A DNA stretch of 64,000 nucleotides from Geomonas anaerohicana. Its GTDB lineage: Bacteria > Desulfobacterota > Desulfuromonadia > Geobacterales > Geobacteraceae. The DNA lies in assembly GCF_016458305.1 (NCBI RefSeq), contig NZ_JAEMHL010000003.1:1-64000 (forward strand), in the 5' to 3' direction. Positions 42,455-51,342 of the stretch are shown here, piece by piece (the stretch's first letter is position 1; the number at the start of each line of letters is the position of its first letter). Under the pieces are notes generated by a model. That model worked only from the letters and a program-made list of their open reading frames with translations, made no database searches and was not told where the DNA came from. A program made the translations under genes and the position numbers.

Positions 42455-43942
42455 ATGAACGTCCTTCTGGTCTACCCGCGCTGCCCCGACACTTTCTGGA
42501 GTTTCAGGCACGCGATGAAATTCATCGGCAGGAAGGCGAGCTTTCCCCCCTTGGGGCTGCTCACCGTCGCGGCGATGCTGCCGCAGGAATGGAATAAAAA
42601 GCTCGTGGACGAAAACGTTCACCCCCTTTCCGACCGGGACCTGGCGTGGGCTGACTACGTCTTCTTGAGCGCCATGACCGTTCAAAGGGAATCCGCCCTG
42701 GAGGTGCTCCAGCGTTGCCGCCGACTGGGACTACAGACCGTTGCTGGCGGCCCGTTTTTCACAGCGTATGCGGACCAGTTCCCGGATATAGATCACCTTG
42801 TACTGGGGGAGGCAGAGCTTACCCTGCCTCCCTTTCTGGAGGACCTGAAAAAGGGTGAGGCACGGCACCTCTACTCCGCGAAACGGCGCCCCCACCTGAG
42901 ACAGACCCCGATCCCGCTATGGGATCTGATCGACCCGCGCGACTACGCCGCCATGAACATCCAGTATTCGCGGGGGTGTCCTTTTGACTGTGAATTCTGC
43001 GACATCACCGCTCTTTTCGGACGCGCGCCCCGGAGCAAGGAGCTTGAACATCTAATCGCCGAGTTGGATGCCCTATATGTCCGGGGATGGCGAGGGGCAG
43101 TATTCCTCGTCGATGACAACTTCATAGGCGACCGTGCCAAGTTGAAGCGGTACGTTTTGCCCGCCCTTGTTCAATGGATGGTGACGAAGCGATACCCCTT
43201 TTACTTTTACACCGAAGCTTCCATAGACTTGGCTGATGACGGGGAGCTTATGGCTTTGATGGTAAGGGCGGGGTTCCAAGAGGTTTTCATAGGTATCGAA
43301 ACCCCTGACGAAGGCGGCCTGGCCGCAGCCGGCAAGACTCCCAACCGTGGCCGCGACTTGCTGGAGTCGGTAAAGCGTATTCAACGGGCGGGCCTGCAGG
43401 TGCATGGCGGGTTTATCGTTGGCTTCGACAGCGACCCCGCAACCATCTTTGAAACTCAGGTCCGCTTCATCCAGCAAAGCAGTATTGCCACCGCCATGAT
43501 CGGTATGCTGGTCGCCCTGCGTGGTACCAGGCTCTACCAGAGGCTGGCAGACGAGGGGCGACTGCTGGGGGAGGTGAGCGGTAACAACACCGCCATACAG
43601 CTCAACTTCGTTCCCCGGATGAAGAGCGAGGTGCTGATCGCGGGCTACAAGAGAGTCCTCGAGGAGGTTTACGCCCCGGAAAACTACTACCAGAGGGTAA
43701 TCGGGCTCCTCAGGATATACCGGCCTCAGCACCTGGGAAGGTTCCACCTCCAGCCAGGGTACATAGCTGCACTCTTCAAGTCGATGATGCTCCTGGGGGT
43801 GGTAGGGAGGGAGAGGTACCATTTCTGGAAACTCTTCTTTTGGTCACTGGTGGTAAGGCCACGCCTTTTCCCTCTTGCCATAACCTATGCGGTGTATGGC
43901 TACCACTTCAGGAAGGTGTCGGATACAATTCGGGAGAGTTGA
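42455..43942 (+). CDS. B12-binding-domain radical SAM protein with DUF4070
   Basis: A 495-residue protein. The N-terminal cobalamin-type Rossmann domain opens with VLLVYPRCPDTFWSF and KASFPPLGLLTVAAMLP. The radical SAM core has SRGCPFDCEFCDITALFGR (CX3CX2C) and DDNFIGDRAKLK. The C-terminal part (FIGIETPDEGGLAAAGKTPN to the end) matches the DUF4070-type family, which is related to the hopanoid methylase HpnP and other lipid- or glycan-modifying enzymes. The usual B12-ligand DXHXXG motif is not obvious, so cobalamin binding is uncertain. It may methylate a lipid or sugar of the nearby pathway. Confidence 0.82.
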   Translation: MNVLLVYPRCPDTFWSFRHAMKFIGRKASFPPLGLLTVAAMLPQEWNKKLVDENVHPLSDRDLAWADYVFLSAMTVQRESALEVLQRCRRLGLQTVAGGPFFTAYADQFPDIDHLVLGEAELTLPPFLEDLKKGEARHLYSAKRRPHLRQTPIPLWDLIDPRDYAAMNIQYSRGCPFDCEFCDITALFGRAPRSKELEHLIAELDALYVRGWRGAVFLVDDNFIGDRAKLKRYVLPALVQWMVTKRYPFYFYTEASIDLADDGELMALMVRAGFQEVFIGIETPDEGGLAAAGKTPNRGRDLLESVKRIQRAGLQVHGGFIVGFDSDPATIFETQVRFIQQSSIATAMIGMLVALRGTRLYQRLADEGRLLGEVSGNNTAIQLNFVPRMKSEVLIAGYKRVLEEVYAPENYYQRVIGLLRIYRPQHLGRFHLQPGYIAALFKSMMLLGVVGRERYHFWKLFFWSLVVRPRLFPLAITYAVYGYHFRKVSDTIRES

Positions 43943-44588
43943 AGTAAAAAGCTGGGTCACGGCCCAGGATGTGAGCACGACCGTCATGGTGGCTCTACAA
44001 GTGCTGCCCTCGGCACAGACCTTTGAGCAGGGATTGCCGGCGCCAACCTTGTAGATCCCCAAAAGAGGAGGCCTGAGATGCGGGACTGGTCGGCGATGGC
44101 TCTACTTGCCTTGCTGCAAATGCTCTCGCCTCTCAGGCCTCGCCAACCCTCGACCTCTGTCTGGAGATCACCATACCCCCAGGATCACACTTGTATCCAT
44201 AGCGCTTTATCCCTCACGTCGTCTACATCCATTGCAGCTACCAAATATCTTGCCACTGACTTGGGAGTCGGGTGATTTGGGCCATCTCTCCTTGTAAGGG
44301 GGGCGCTGCAGCTAACCAGATCTCTCTATCAGAGTCAGTGAAAGGAGCATCGCAGTCATCCACAAGAACAGGAGCAAGAGTGGCTAAAAGCCCGCATTGT
44401 AACTCACAATAACGAGGCTATAGTTTTACCCGTTTTTAATGCAGGACTCAGACGGCACACCTCGTCTCCGACAAGCAATCCGCCAGATAACGAGGTGGCT
44501 AGCTAAGACTCCTGTGGCCTTGTTCCTCTCGCCTGCACTCAAAACTCGCTGCGGCTAACGCTGCATACTACAAACAGGAGGTACGCCA
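43943..44588. other. Long intergenic region upstream of the PEP-CTERM gene
   Basis: 646 bases. It contains a possible sigma-54 site (43990-44005), a second weak one (TGGC at 44381, GC at 44394) and an inverted repeat GAGGCCTGAGA (about 44069) / TCTCAGGCCTC (about 44132) with a loop of about 50 bases. No gene is supported. Confidence 0.4.
43990..44005 (+). promoter_or_regulatory. Weak candidate sigma-54 promoter
   Basis: TGGCTCTACAAGTGCT has GG and GC at the required 10-base separation and matches the TGGCAC-N5-TTGC consensus at about nine of twelve informative bases. It is 585 bases before the PEP-CTERM start, which is far, so the call is tentative. Confidence 0.25.
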
Positions 44589-45290
44589 ATGAAAAAAATG
44601 GCATCATTACTTGCGGGGGCGATGTTGATGTTGGCTGCAGGAGGGGCCAGTGCATACACCATTAACTACAACTTCGCAACACCGCTGCCTCAGAACGGAG
44701 GGTATAGTTCTCCCTACGCTGGTGTTCAGGTGGAAACCTTTGATTCCACCTCTTTGCTCTGGAACTGGTCGGGGGACTACACTATCCGTACCGGTTCAGC
44801 CAGTGGCCTGGCAGCTGCTCCGGCATACATGAATCCGCTTTCAACTGCCGATGCTACCCGATACATCGCGGTGCCTTTGGTAGCTTCGACCGGCACTGCT
44901 ACCGCAACGGAAACTACAGCGGTTCTGGGCGATACCTTTAACTACTTTGGGCTATGGTGGGGCTCTATCGACGGGGTTAATGGCGGTCTTGGTATTAATA
45001 ATGTGCTGAATTTTTATAGAGACGGTAATCTGGTCGAAACCGTCACCGGGGATCAAGTGATTGCGCACCTGGTAGCCGCAGGGAGCTGGACCAGCGCTGA
45101 CAACAACAGGTACGTCAACCTTTTGGGTCTACCTGATTTTGATTCATTTTCAGTGAGCAGCGTTGGCAGAGCCTTTGAGGCCGACAACATTGCTGTTGGT
45201 GTTGTCCCTGTCCCCGAACCGTCCAGTGTCCTCCTCCTCGGCGTCGGCTTTGCCTGCCTCGCTTTCTGGAGAATGAAAAAAACAGTGTAG
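44589..45290 (+). CDS. PEP-CTERM sorted exported protein 1
   Basis: A 233-residue protein with AGGAGG before the ATG. The signal peptide is cut near ASA/Y (residue 22). The mature part is beta-rich and Thr/Ser/Asn-rich with no catalytic motif. The end is a standard sorting signal: VPEPSSVLLLGVGFACLAFW followed by RMKK. An exosortase would cut at this motif and release or anchor the protein in the exopolysaccharide layer. No exosortase is in the window. PrsK/PrsR at 11-14 kb are the likely regulators. Confidence 0.88.
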   Translation: MKKMASLLAGAMLMLAAGGASAYTINYNFATPLPQNGGYSSPYAGVQVETFDSTSLLWNWSGDYTIRTGSASGLAAAPAYMNPLSTADATRYIAVPLVASTGTATATETTAVLGDTFNYFGLWWGSIDGVNGGLGINNVLNFYRDGNLVETVTGDQVIAHLVAAGSWTSADNNRYVNLLGLPDFDSFSVSSVGRAFEADNIAVGVVPVPEPSSVLLLGVGFACLAFWRMKKTV

Positions 45291-45299
45291 GGATATCAA

Positions 45300-45345
45300 T
45301 GCTGCACAAAAAGCGCCTTCACAAGGACGGCCTTTTTGTGCAGCA
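45300..45345 (+). terminator. Strong hairpin after PEP-CTERM gene 1
   Basis: GCTGCACAAAAAG (45301-45313) pairs perfectly with CTTTTTGTGCAGC (45332-45344), with an extra GC-rich top. The stem carries its own T run on the 3' arm, so it can work as a terminator in either direction. Confidence 0.75.
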
Positions 45346-45526
45346 CAGTGCCCCTGTCACCAGCCTCAGTACCTTTTCGCCACCACATTCTCTCATCGAT
45401 AACCCGGTCAACCCTCTTACGTCTCCCGGAATTCGACCCCAGAATTCCCCCCTATCGGCATTACGGGAAGCTAAAACAAATCCTGGGGCACATGCTTGAG
45501 GCGGTACGCAATAAAGAGGTACTTTG

Positions 45527-46216
45527 ATGCCCAGTAAAAAAGAGATCAGCATGAAATTATATTTTTCCTGTGCTATCGCTGCGATGGCATCACTGGCTAC
45601 ATTAGAAGCAAGGGCCACCACACTGACCTACAATTTTGACCAGAACAACTCCAGGCTCATGGGCGGACCATGGGCGAACATTACCTTGGAGGATGCTAAA
45701 GATGGCAAAGTTCATATCACAGTTGACCAGCTTCGGGCAGGCTACGATTCAACGGGGCCGAACTTTGGCCTTCAAGATTTTTCATTCAATGAGAACACCG
45801 GTGATCCGGATTTCCTAACCCATGTCAGCTTAGAGTTTTTCTATCCAAACACTTGGACCTACAGGTACTCCCCTGGTAGTGAGTTTGGGGGGACGGGACC
45901 TTATGGCAAGTTCGAATTGCTGACGTCCGGCTCTGGAAAGGACTGGGCAAGTTATCTGGATTTTTACCTGAGTTCTTCGGCGGGGCCCTTGTCTGCGGGT
46001 GCTTTTGCGGTGACGTCCCCCAACACGGAATACATGTTTGCTGGTCAGATAGGAGGTTTTTCTGATGTCGGAGCGGACGGCAAAACCTATCGAAGCGCCC
46101 AATTCGCGTCCTCGGGTAGGCCTGTCCCTCCTGTGCCTGAACCGGGCACCGTGGCCTTGCTGGGAACTGGCTGTTTTGCTTTGGCAGTTTACGCTAAGCG
46201 TCGGAAAGCCGCTTGA
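45527..46216 (+). CDS. PEP-CTERM sorted exported protein 2
   Basis: About 229 residues; the ATG at 45527 has AGAGGT upstream, and an ATG at 45551 is the alternative. The signal peptide ends near ARA/T. The mature region is beta-rich with no known enzyme motif. The C-terminus VPEPGTVALLGTGCFALAVY followed by AKRRK is a clear PEP-CTERM signal. It differs in its mature part from the protein upstream, so the pair shares only the sorting tags. Separate terminators suggest separate transcription. Confidence 0.88.
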   Translation: MPSKKEISMKLYFSCAIAAMASLATLEARATTLTYNFDQNNSRLMGGPWANITLEDAKDGKVHITVDQLRAGYDSTGPNFGLQDFSFNENTGDPDFLTHVSLEFFYPNTWTYRYSPGSEFGGTGPYGKFELLTSGSGKDWASYLDFYLSSSAGPLSAGAFAVTSPNTEYMFAGQIGGFSDVGADGKTYRSAQFASSGRPVPPVPEPGTVALLGTGCFALAVYAKRRKAA

Positions 46217-46311
46217 CGCCAGAGGTAACGTTTAATCGGCATCAGGGGGGCACCGCAGCAAAAAAAATCGATTTCTATTTTAATAGTCCTGTGCTTGTCC
46301 TACACGGAAAA

Positions 46312-46343
46312 GCGCCCCTGTCGCGGCTTCACGACAGGGGCGC
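46312..46343. terminator. Perfect 12-bp hairpin after PEP-CTERM gene 2
   Basis: GCGCCCCTGTCG (46312-46323) and CGACAGGGGCGC (46332-46343) enclose an 8-base loop, about 95 bases past the stop. No T run follows. Confidence 0.65.
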
Positions 46344-46462
46344 AATAAGTTGTGGCGAAGAAAGGTAGCCGCTGTCAAGACTAGCAGTGGCCAAAGCACG
46401 CGCCTACAGTGCCGTCTTTGTTGCGATGGGGGCTTGGCGGCGGAGATTATTGCCGGTAAAAG

Positions 46463-46552
46463 CAAAAGGGCTCACAGTGTGTCACTGTAAGCCCTTTTCT
46501 ATTTGGAGGCGGCAATCGGATTTGAACCGATGAATGAAGGATTTGCAGTTTA
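46463..46552 (-). repeat. Right copy of tRNA-Cys 3' half with its terminator (candidate att site)
   Basis: On the minus strand 46550-46504 reads ACTGCAAATCC (anticodon GCA), then CATCGGTTCAAATCCGATTG and CCGCCTCCA. This is the 3' half of a tRNA-Cys from the anticodon loop onward. The 5' half is missing: beyond the loop the sequence becomes a T-run-like spacer. The adjacent hairpin (46463-46500) is the tRNA terminator. It matches the block at 32383-32460 and lies 184 bases before the integrase start, as expected for an attachment site in the anticodon loop. Confidence 0.82.
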
Positions 46553-46735
46553 AAAAAACTCCACTTTCACCCCGTTTCAACACTGTTCATTGTGTTTCCT
46601 TGCACCTTTAAAACCCTTGACTAAACGCATATTTAACTGTAATTTGTTGCTCAGGGTGTTTCACCGCGGACCATCCTAGCCCACAACATTATTGCAGCGA
46701 TTTTGCAGCGATCGCTGCAAAAAAACGAGGGACAA

Positions 46736-48052
46736 ATGGCACGTTCCAAGAGCACGATGTTTACCGACACCATGATCCGGAAGCTGAAAACCGAAACGGC
46801 AAAGTACACCCGTTCCGATGGAAACGGCTTTACCATAAGGGTTCTTCCTTCAGGCGTGAAGGTGTGGCTTTACCTCTACAGCCTGGACGGCAAGCGCTGG
46901 GAGATGAGTTTCGGAACTTACCCGCAGGTTTCACTGGAAGAGGCGCGGGATCAATTCGAATCGGCACGTAAGAAGGTGAAGGCCGGAGTGAACCCCCTGG
47001 CCGTGCCCGAGCCGGTAGTCGAGGTCCCGAAACACGATCTGACCTTCGACGAACTGGCCCGGGAGTACATCGCCAACAACGTCGAGGGGCAGCTGGTCGA
47101 CATCTCGGTGTACGGCATCAAGCGCATCCTCCTGGGCACGGGCAAGCCGGGGAACTTGGACGATTTCAAGACCTGGCGCTCCAGGAAGGTTGCCAGCATC
47201 ACCCCGGAAGACGCCGCCAAGCTCGTCAAAGACGTTTCCGCAAGGTCGGCCGCTGCAGCACGGAACCTGATTAGGACCGCGCGCCCGATGTTCTCCTATG
47301 CGCTCGCGCGCGGCATGATCCAGACCAACCCCTTCATCCTTGGGAGCGTGAAGAGCTTCCTCTCCAAGCCGGTGCAGGTGAGGTTGGTTCCGGGTGTCAG
47401 GAGCAGGACCTTTAGCGAGGACGAGATCAAGCACTTCTGGAAGGAACTTTCCAGGGCAAGCGGGAGCGCCGAGATCCGGAACGCCCTGCGCCTTATCCTC
47501 CTCACGGGCCAGCGACCAGGCGAGGTGCTCGGACTCCATTCCGACGAGATTGATGGGAACTGGTGGACGCTTCCCAAGGAACGAACCAAGGCGCGCTACG
47601 ATAAGAACCGCATGGACCACAAGGTCTTCCTGGTGCCCGAGGCGCTCGCGCTGATCGGGGATAAGAAGGGTTACATCTTTGAATCCAGGGTGAAGAAGCG
47701 GGGAGGGGGCGCCGTCGAGCTGAGACCGATCTCGACCAACGCCCTGGGGCACGTCGTTCTCGTGAACAACTACCTGGGGCTCCCGCCCTGGGGGCCGCAC
47801 GACCTGCGCCGCACCTGCCGCACCTTCATGTCCGACATCGATGGCATCAGTGCCAGCGCCGCCGAGGCGATCCTGAACCACGCCAGGGAGGGGACCAAAA
47901 AGAACTACGACCACCACCGCTACCTGCGCCAGATCGAGACGGCGCTGACCCTCTGGAGGGACAAGCTGGTCGAGGTCATCGGCGGGCCGCTGGTGCCGGA
48001 ATTGCCAGACAACGTGATACCGATCCGGCGCAAGGAGACCGTGGCAAAATAA
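46736..48052 (+). CDS. int: Tyrosine recombinase / integrase (P4-type with DUF4102 N-terminus)
   Basis: A 438-residue protein from the ATG at 46736 (GAGGGAC upstream). The N-terminal arm-binding DUF4102-like domain is clear: YTRSDGNGFTIRVLPSGVKVW and FGTYPQVSLEEARD. A core-binding SAM-like domain follows, then the catalytic domain with the first Arg in LTGQRPGEVLGL, the HDLRRTCRTF motif (His, Arg) and the nucleophile Tyr near NHAREGTKKNYDHHRY. Such integrases target tRNA 3' ends, which fits the tRNA-Cys relic 184 bases upstream. It probably moved the island to its right, the one to its left, or both. Confidence 0.92.
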   Translation: MARSKSTMFTDTMIRKLKTETAKYTRSDGNGFTIRVLPSGVKVWLYLYSLDGKRWEMSFGTYPQVSLEEARDQFESARKKVKAGVNPLAVPEPVVEVPKHDLTFDELAREYIANNVEGQLVDISVYGIKRILLGTGKPGNLDDFKTWRSRKVASITPEDAAKLVKDVSARSAAAARNLIRTARPMFSYALARGMIQTNPFILGSVKSFLSKPVQVRLVPGVRSRTFSEDEIKHFWKELSRASGSAEIRNALRLILLTGQRPGEVLGLHSDEIDGNWWTLPKERTKARYDKNRMDHKVFLVPEALALIGDKKGYIFESRVKKRGGGAVELRPISTNALGHVVLVNNYLGLPPWGPHDLRRTCRTFMSDIDGISASAAEAILNHAREGTKKNYDHHRYLRQIETALTLWRDKLVEVIGGPLVPELPDNVIPIRRKETVAK

Positions 48053-48114
48053 TAGCGGCCGCATCTAGATTTTGTGATGGTAAGCACCAGCCACTCTTCC
48101 CTCATGACCCAAAG

Positions 48115-48270
48115 CGAGGACCAAGGCGCGTTACGACAAAAACCGGATGGACCACAAGGTCTTCCTGTTGCCCGAGGCCCTGGCCCTAGTCGGAGATAAG
48201 AAGGGTTACATGTTCGAATCCAGGGTGAAGAAGCGGGGAGGGGGGGCAGTCAATCTGAGGCCTACTTCTG
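48115..48270 (+). pseudogene. Fragment of a second integrase gene
   Basis: The sequence from ACCAAGGCGCG onward is about 85-90 percent like 47577-47730 in the intact integrase. It encodes the catalytic-core part NRMDHKVFL...GYMFESRVKKRGGGAV. Homology begins and ends abruptly, without N- or C-terminal parts. It is a scar of an earlier related element or a partial duplication. Confidence 0.85.
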
Positions 48271-48301
48271 ATCATGCAGACCGGGCTAAAACACTTTCCT
48301 A

Positions 48302-48667
48302 TCATCTGCAATCCCGCACCCTTTCGGCCATATTATCTGGGTCCCAGTACAGCTGTTCACCATACCTAACTCGACTTCCTGTGCCCTCAGGCTCGATCAA
48401 TACCGCACCATAGGCTCCATGGCTACCATTGTAATTATCTATACCTCCCCTAACAATCATAAGCCCTGTGCCTGTTTGTACGGTCGATACCTGAATGCAG
48501 TCTTTTAAAAAAAGATCCCCTATACAACCCGCCACTGCCCTGGGGGCTTTCGGGCTTAAATACTCCACAACCAATTCCTTCTGGACCAGCTCATAAGGGG
48601 AGTAAACACAACCAACCTCGAGAGCACCTACCATCACGACCATGACGACCCTCGCCGAAGCTTTCAT
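48302..48667 (-). CDS. Small putative lipoprotein
   Basis: A 121-residue protein from the ATG at 48667 with GGGGGCAAG upstream. The N-terminal signal ends in GALEVGC, a non-ideal lipobox. The mature part has two further Cys (GCIGDLFLKDC) and an acidic end. No family recognised. Upstream, 48668-48957 shows no other gene. Confidence 0.5.
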   Translation of the reverse strand: MKASARVVMVVMVGALEVGCVYSPYELVQKELVVEYLSPKAPRAVAGCIGDLFLKDCIQVSTVQTGTGLMIVRGGIDNYNGSHGAYGAVLIEPEGTGSRVRYGEQLYWDPDNMAERVRDCR

Positions 48668-48957
48668 CTTGCCCCCTTGGGTTATGTTAGCAGTGCGTGA
48701 AGCTACTTTTGTAATAAGCCTTGTAAGCCACAAATATAGCCCAGATGTATATCTCGTCAATAACACAGCGCAAACAGGTGCTAAACTAACAGACGGTAAC
48801 CACCCAAACCCATGTTCCCAACCCGTGCTTAAGGAGCTTTCTTTGCCGGGGTTAATATGGTATTGGTGAAGCGTTTGCCGCCACAAACGGGAGCAGCGAC
48901 CCCGATGCAGGGGCAGGCGCTGAAGAAATTGCAGGAACGTGAAGCTGGGAGGATTTG

Positions 48958-49509
48958 ATGGCCGCTGGTTATTTATCTTGGAACTGTGCCCGCCCGATTG
49001 CCAAAGAATATTTTCAATTTTGGCCCGATGGCGAAGACATGCTCTGGGCGAAATCTTGTTGGGCCGCTGTTGAAAAATCGGGACTGGCCGTATATCACAC
49101 CGAACAAGAGGAGATGGTTTGCCTGTCCTACGTCGGTTTGCTGGCCCTATTTTATCAGGAGTTTGCATGGCGGCTGGGAGTCGAGACATACAAACCACTG
49201 AGTGAAGACAATATAACCGAAATTTTCTATGCATCTCTTGATGAAATAGATTCCGGCCTGGTACAGCTCCGGGAGGCCCTGCAAGATAGGTTTGGCCTCA
49301 TGGAGTTATACCGTATGACCCTCTTAAGCGTCGAAGCTGGAAGGCAGGGAGCCAGGATTCCATCCGAGCTCGCCTCTGAATACGAAAGCTGTTTCACGTA
49401 TGGTCCTGAGTCTATGGGACTTCCCTTTGAGAGGGCCTTTTCTTTTGTCAACGGGGCAATTCTGCATCCGGAAGAGTTGTGTTCTGTTACCATTCCCCGG
49501 GCGCGGTGA
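48958..49509 (+). CDS. Hypothetical protein
   Basis: A 183-residue soluble protein; GGGAGG lies before the ATG at 48958. The sequence is acidic and helical in the middle (EIFYASLDEIDSGLVQLREAL) with aromatic-rich ends. No domain was recognised. It sits between the integrase relic and the restriction operon, a common place for accessory cargo. Confidence 0.5.
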   Translation: MAAGYLSWNCARPIAKEYFQFWPDGEDMLWAKSCWAAVEKSGLAVYHTEQEEMVCLSYVGLLALFYQEFAWRLGVETYKPLSEDNITEIFYASLDEIDSGLVQLREALQDRFGLMELYRMTLLSVEAGRQGARIPSELASEYESCFTYGPESMGLPFERAFSFVNGAILHPEELCSVTIPRAR

Positions 49510-49510
49510 T

Positions 49511-49706
49511 TTAGTTAGCCTCAAACTTGCTCTTATGCAGTCCACCAGGACTTTGCAGCTTCATGTGCAATGCTGCCCCTCCCATCACGTGACCTCCCTG
49601 TTTAGCAAAGCCACCCATATCAATTGTCACGCCACGACCACCATTTCCCCGACCTCAGCTCCTTCATCAACTTTGTGGCCGAACGCCCCCAATCGTTTAT
49701 CCCACC
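49511..49706 (-). pseudogene. Decayed gene fragment
   Basis: Two frames joined by a shift read KRLGAFGHKVDEGAEVGEM and then GGRGVTIDMGGFAKQGG, HVMGGAALHMKLQSPGGLHK and a stop at 49511. The composition looks protein-like and the end recalls phage spike or VgrG-type C-termini, but that match is only an impression. No intact start exists. Confidence 0.35.
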
Positions 49707-49785
49707 TAATTTAACATCGACTAACCTCAACGATTGCGCTATATTGCCCCAGCACATCCCCCGCTTATAGGAGACCCCCTTTTCC

Positions 49786-51342
49786 ATGATCGAAGACATC
49801 AAGAAAACCCTCTGGGCCACCGCCGATAAACTGCGCGCCAACATGGACGCCGCCGAATACAAGCACGTAGTCCTGGGCCTCATCTTCCTAAAATACATCT
49901 CCGACACCTTCCAGACCCGCCGCGACGAACTAACCCGGCGCTTTACCGATTCTGCGGATAGTTACTATCTCCCGGACGCGGGCGCCTCCCTGGTGGCCGA
50001 GGAACTGGAAGACCGCGACTACTACCGCGAAGTGAACGTCTTCTGGGTCCCGGAAGCCGCCCGTTGGGAGAGCCTGCGCTCCCAGGCGAAGCAGGCCGAC
50101 ATCGGCAAGCGCATCGACGACGCGCTCACCCTGATCGAAACGGAGAACCCGAAACTGAAGGGGATACTCGACAAGCGCTACGCCCGAGTCCATCTTCCCG
50201 ACGGCAAGCTGGGTGAGCTGGTGGACCTGATCTCCACCATCGGTTTCGGCGAATCCGGCCAGAGCGCCCGCGACCTCTTGGGCCAGGTCTACGAATATTT
50301 TCTCGGTCAGTTTGCCAACGCTGAAGGCAAGCGCGGCGGCCAGTTCTACACCCCCGCCAGCATCGTTAAGACCCTGGTAGAAGTCCTCGCCCCCCACCAC
50401 GGCCAAGTTTACGACCCCTGCTGCGGTTCCGGCGGCATGTTCGTGCAATCGGAACGATTCATCGAGGCCCACGGCGGCAAGATCGGCGACGTCTCTATCT
50501 ACGGCCAGGAGTCCAACCCTACCACCTGGCGCCTGGCGGCCATGAACCTTGCCATCCGCGGCATCGACTTCAACCTGGGCAAGGAACCTGCCGACACCTT
50601 CGTCCGCGACCAACACCCGGATCTTCGCGCCGACTTCATCCTCGCCAACCCCCCCTTCAACGTCTCCGACTGGTGGCACGGCAGCCTGGACGGCGACCCC
50701 CGCTGGGTCTACGGCACCCCGCCGCAGGGTAATGCCAACTACGCCTGGCTGCAGCACATGCTGCATCACCTGAAGCCGACCGGTCGCGCCGGCATCGTGC
50801 TGGCCAACGGCTCCATGTCCTCCAGCCAGAACTCCGAAGGTGATATCCGCCGTGCCATGGTCGAAGCCGACAAGGTCGAAGTTATGGTTGCCTTGCCCGG
50901 GCAGCTTTTCTTCAACACTCAGATCCCCGCCTGTCTCTGGTTTCTAGTCAAGCAGAAGACTAAAAGGCAGGGAGAGGTGCTCTTCATCGATGCCCGCAAA
51001 CTCGGCACCATGATCAGCCGGGTCCAGATCGAGTTCACCGACGAGGACATCAAGATAATCGGCGACACCGTGCATGCCTGGCGCGGGGATGGCGAAACTG
51101 ATGCCGAGTATGCCGACGTGGCGGGTTTCTGCCGAAGCGTGAAGCTGGCCGAGATCGCCGAGCATGGGCATGTACTGACCCCAGGGCGTTATGTCGGAGC
51201 GGAGGCGGTGGAGGATGACGACGAAGCCTTTGTTGAGAAGATGCAGCGGCTGACGGAAACCTTGGGTGAGCAGATGGCCAAGGGGGCGGAACTGGATGCC
51301 TTGATTCGGCAGAAGCTCGGGGGGCTTGGGTATGATTTTTAA
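49786..51342 (+). CDS. hsdM: Type I restriction-modification methyltransferase subunit
   Basis: A 518-residue N6-adenine methyltransferase. The N-terminal helical domain ([21 protein letters not shown]) precedes the SAM-binding motif [11 protein letters not shown] and catalytic motif IV NPPF, then the target-recognition-interacting C-terminal region ending [10 protein letters not shown]. With HsdS it methylates the recognition site; with HsdR it forms the full complex. The gene overlaps hsdS by 11 bases. The upstream 276 bases hold only the decayed fragment and a possible promoter. Confidence 0.95.
   Translation: MIEDIKKTLWATADKLRANMDAAEYKHVVLGLIFLKYISDTFQTRRDELTRRFTDSADSYYLPDAGASLVAEELEDRDYYREVNVFWVPEAARWESLRSQAKQADIGKRIDDALTLIETENPKLKGILDKRYARVHLPDGKLGELVDLISTIGFGESGQSARDLLGQVYEYFLGQFANAEGKRGGQFYTPASIVKTLVEVLAPHHGQVYDPCCGSGGMFVQSERFIEAHGGKIGDVSIYGQESNPTTWRLAAMNLAIRGIDFNLGKEPADTFVRDQHPDLRADFILANPPFNVSDWWHGSLDGDPRWVYGTPPQGNANYAWLQHMLHHLKPTGRAGIVLANGSMSSSQNSEGDIRRAMVEADKVEVMVALPGQLFFNTQIPACLWFLVKQKTKRQGEVLFIDARKLGTMISRVQIEFTDEDIKIIGDTVHAWRGDGETDAEYADVAGFCRSVKLAEIAEHGHVLTPGRYVGAEAVEDDDEAFVEKMQRLTETLGEQMAKGAELDALIRQKLGGLGYDF

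Noticed and set aside
43844..44062. Small minus-strand gene after the B12-radical SAM gene
   Set aside because: Overlaps the 3' end of that gene, lacks a ribosome site and has no protein-like features.
44381..44396. Sigma-54 promoter upstream of PEP-CTERM gene 1
   Set aside because: GG and GC spacing is right, but the -12 element (CCGC) and the -24 element match poorly; kept only as a mention.
45489..45506. Sigma-54 promoter upstream of PEP-CTERM gene 2 (GGGGCACATGCTTGAG)
   Set aside because: Looks similar to the consensus, but the spacing between GG and the TTG element is off by one and the final GC is missing.
46504..46552. Functional tRNA-Cys gene
   Set aside because: Only the part from the anticodon loop to the 3' end is present; D arm and 5' acceptor strand are missing.
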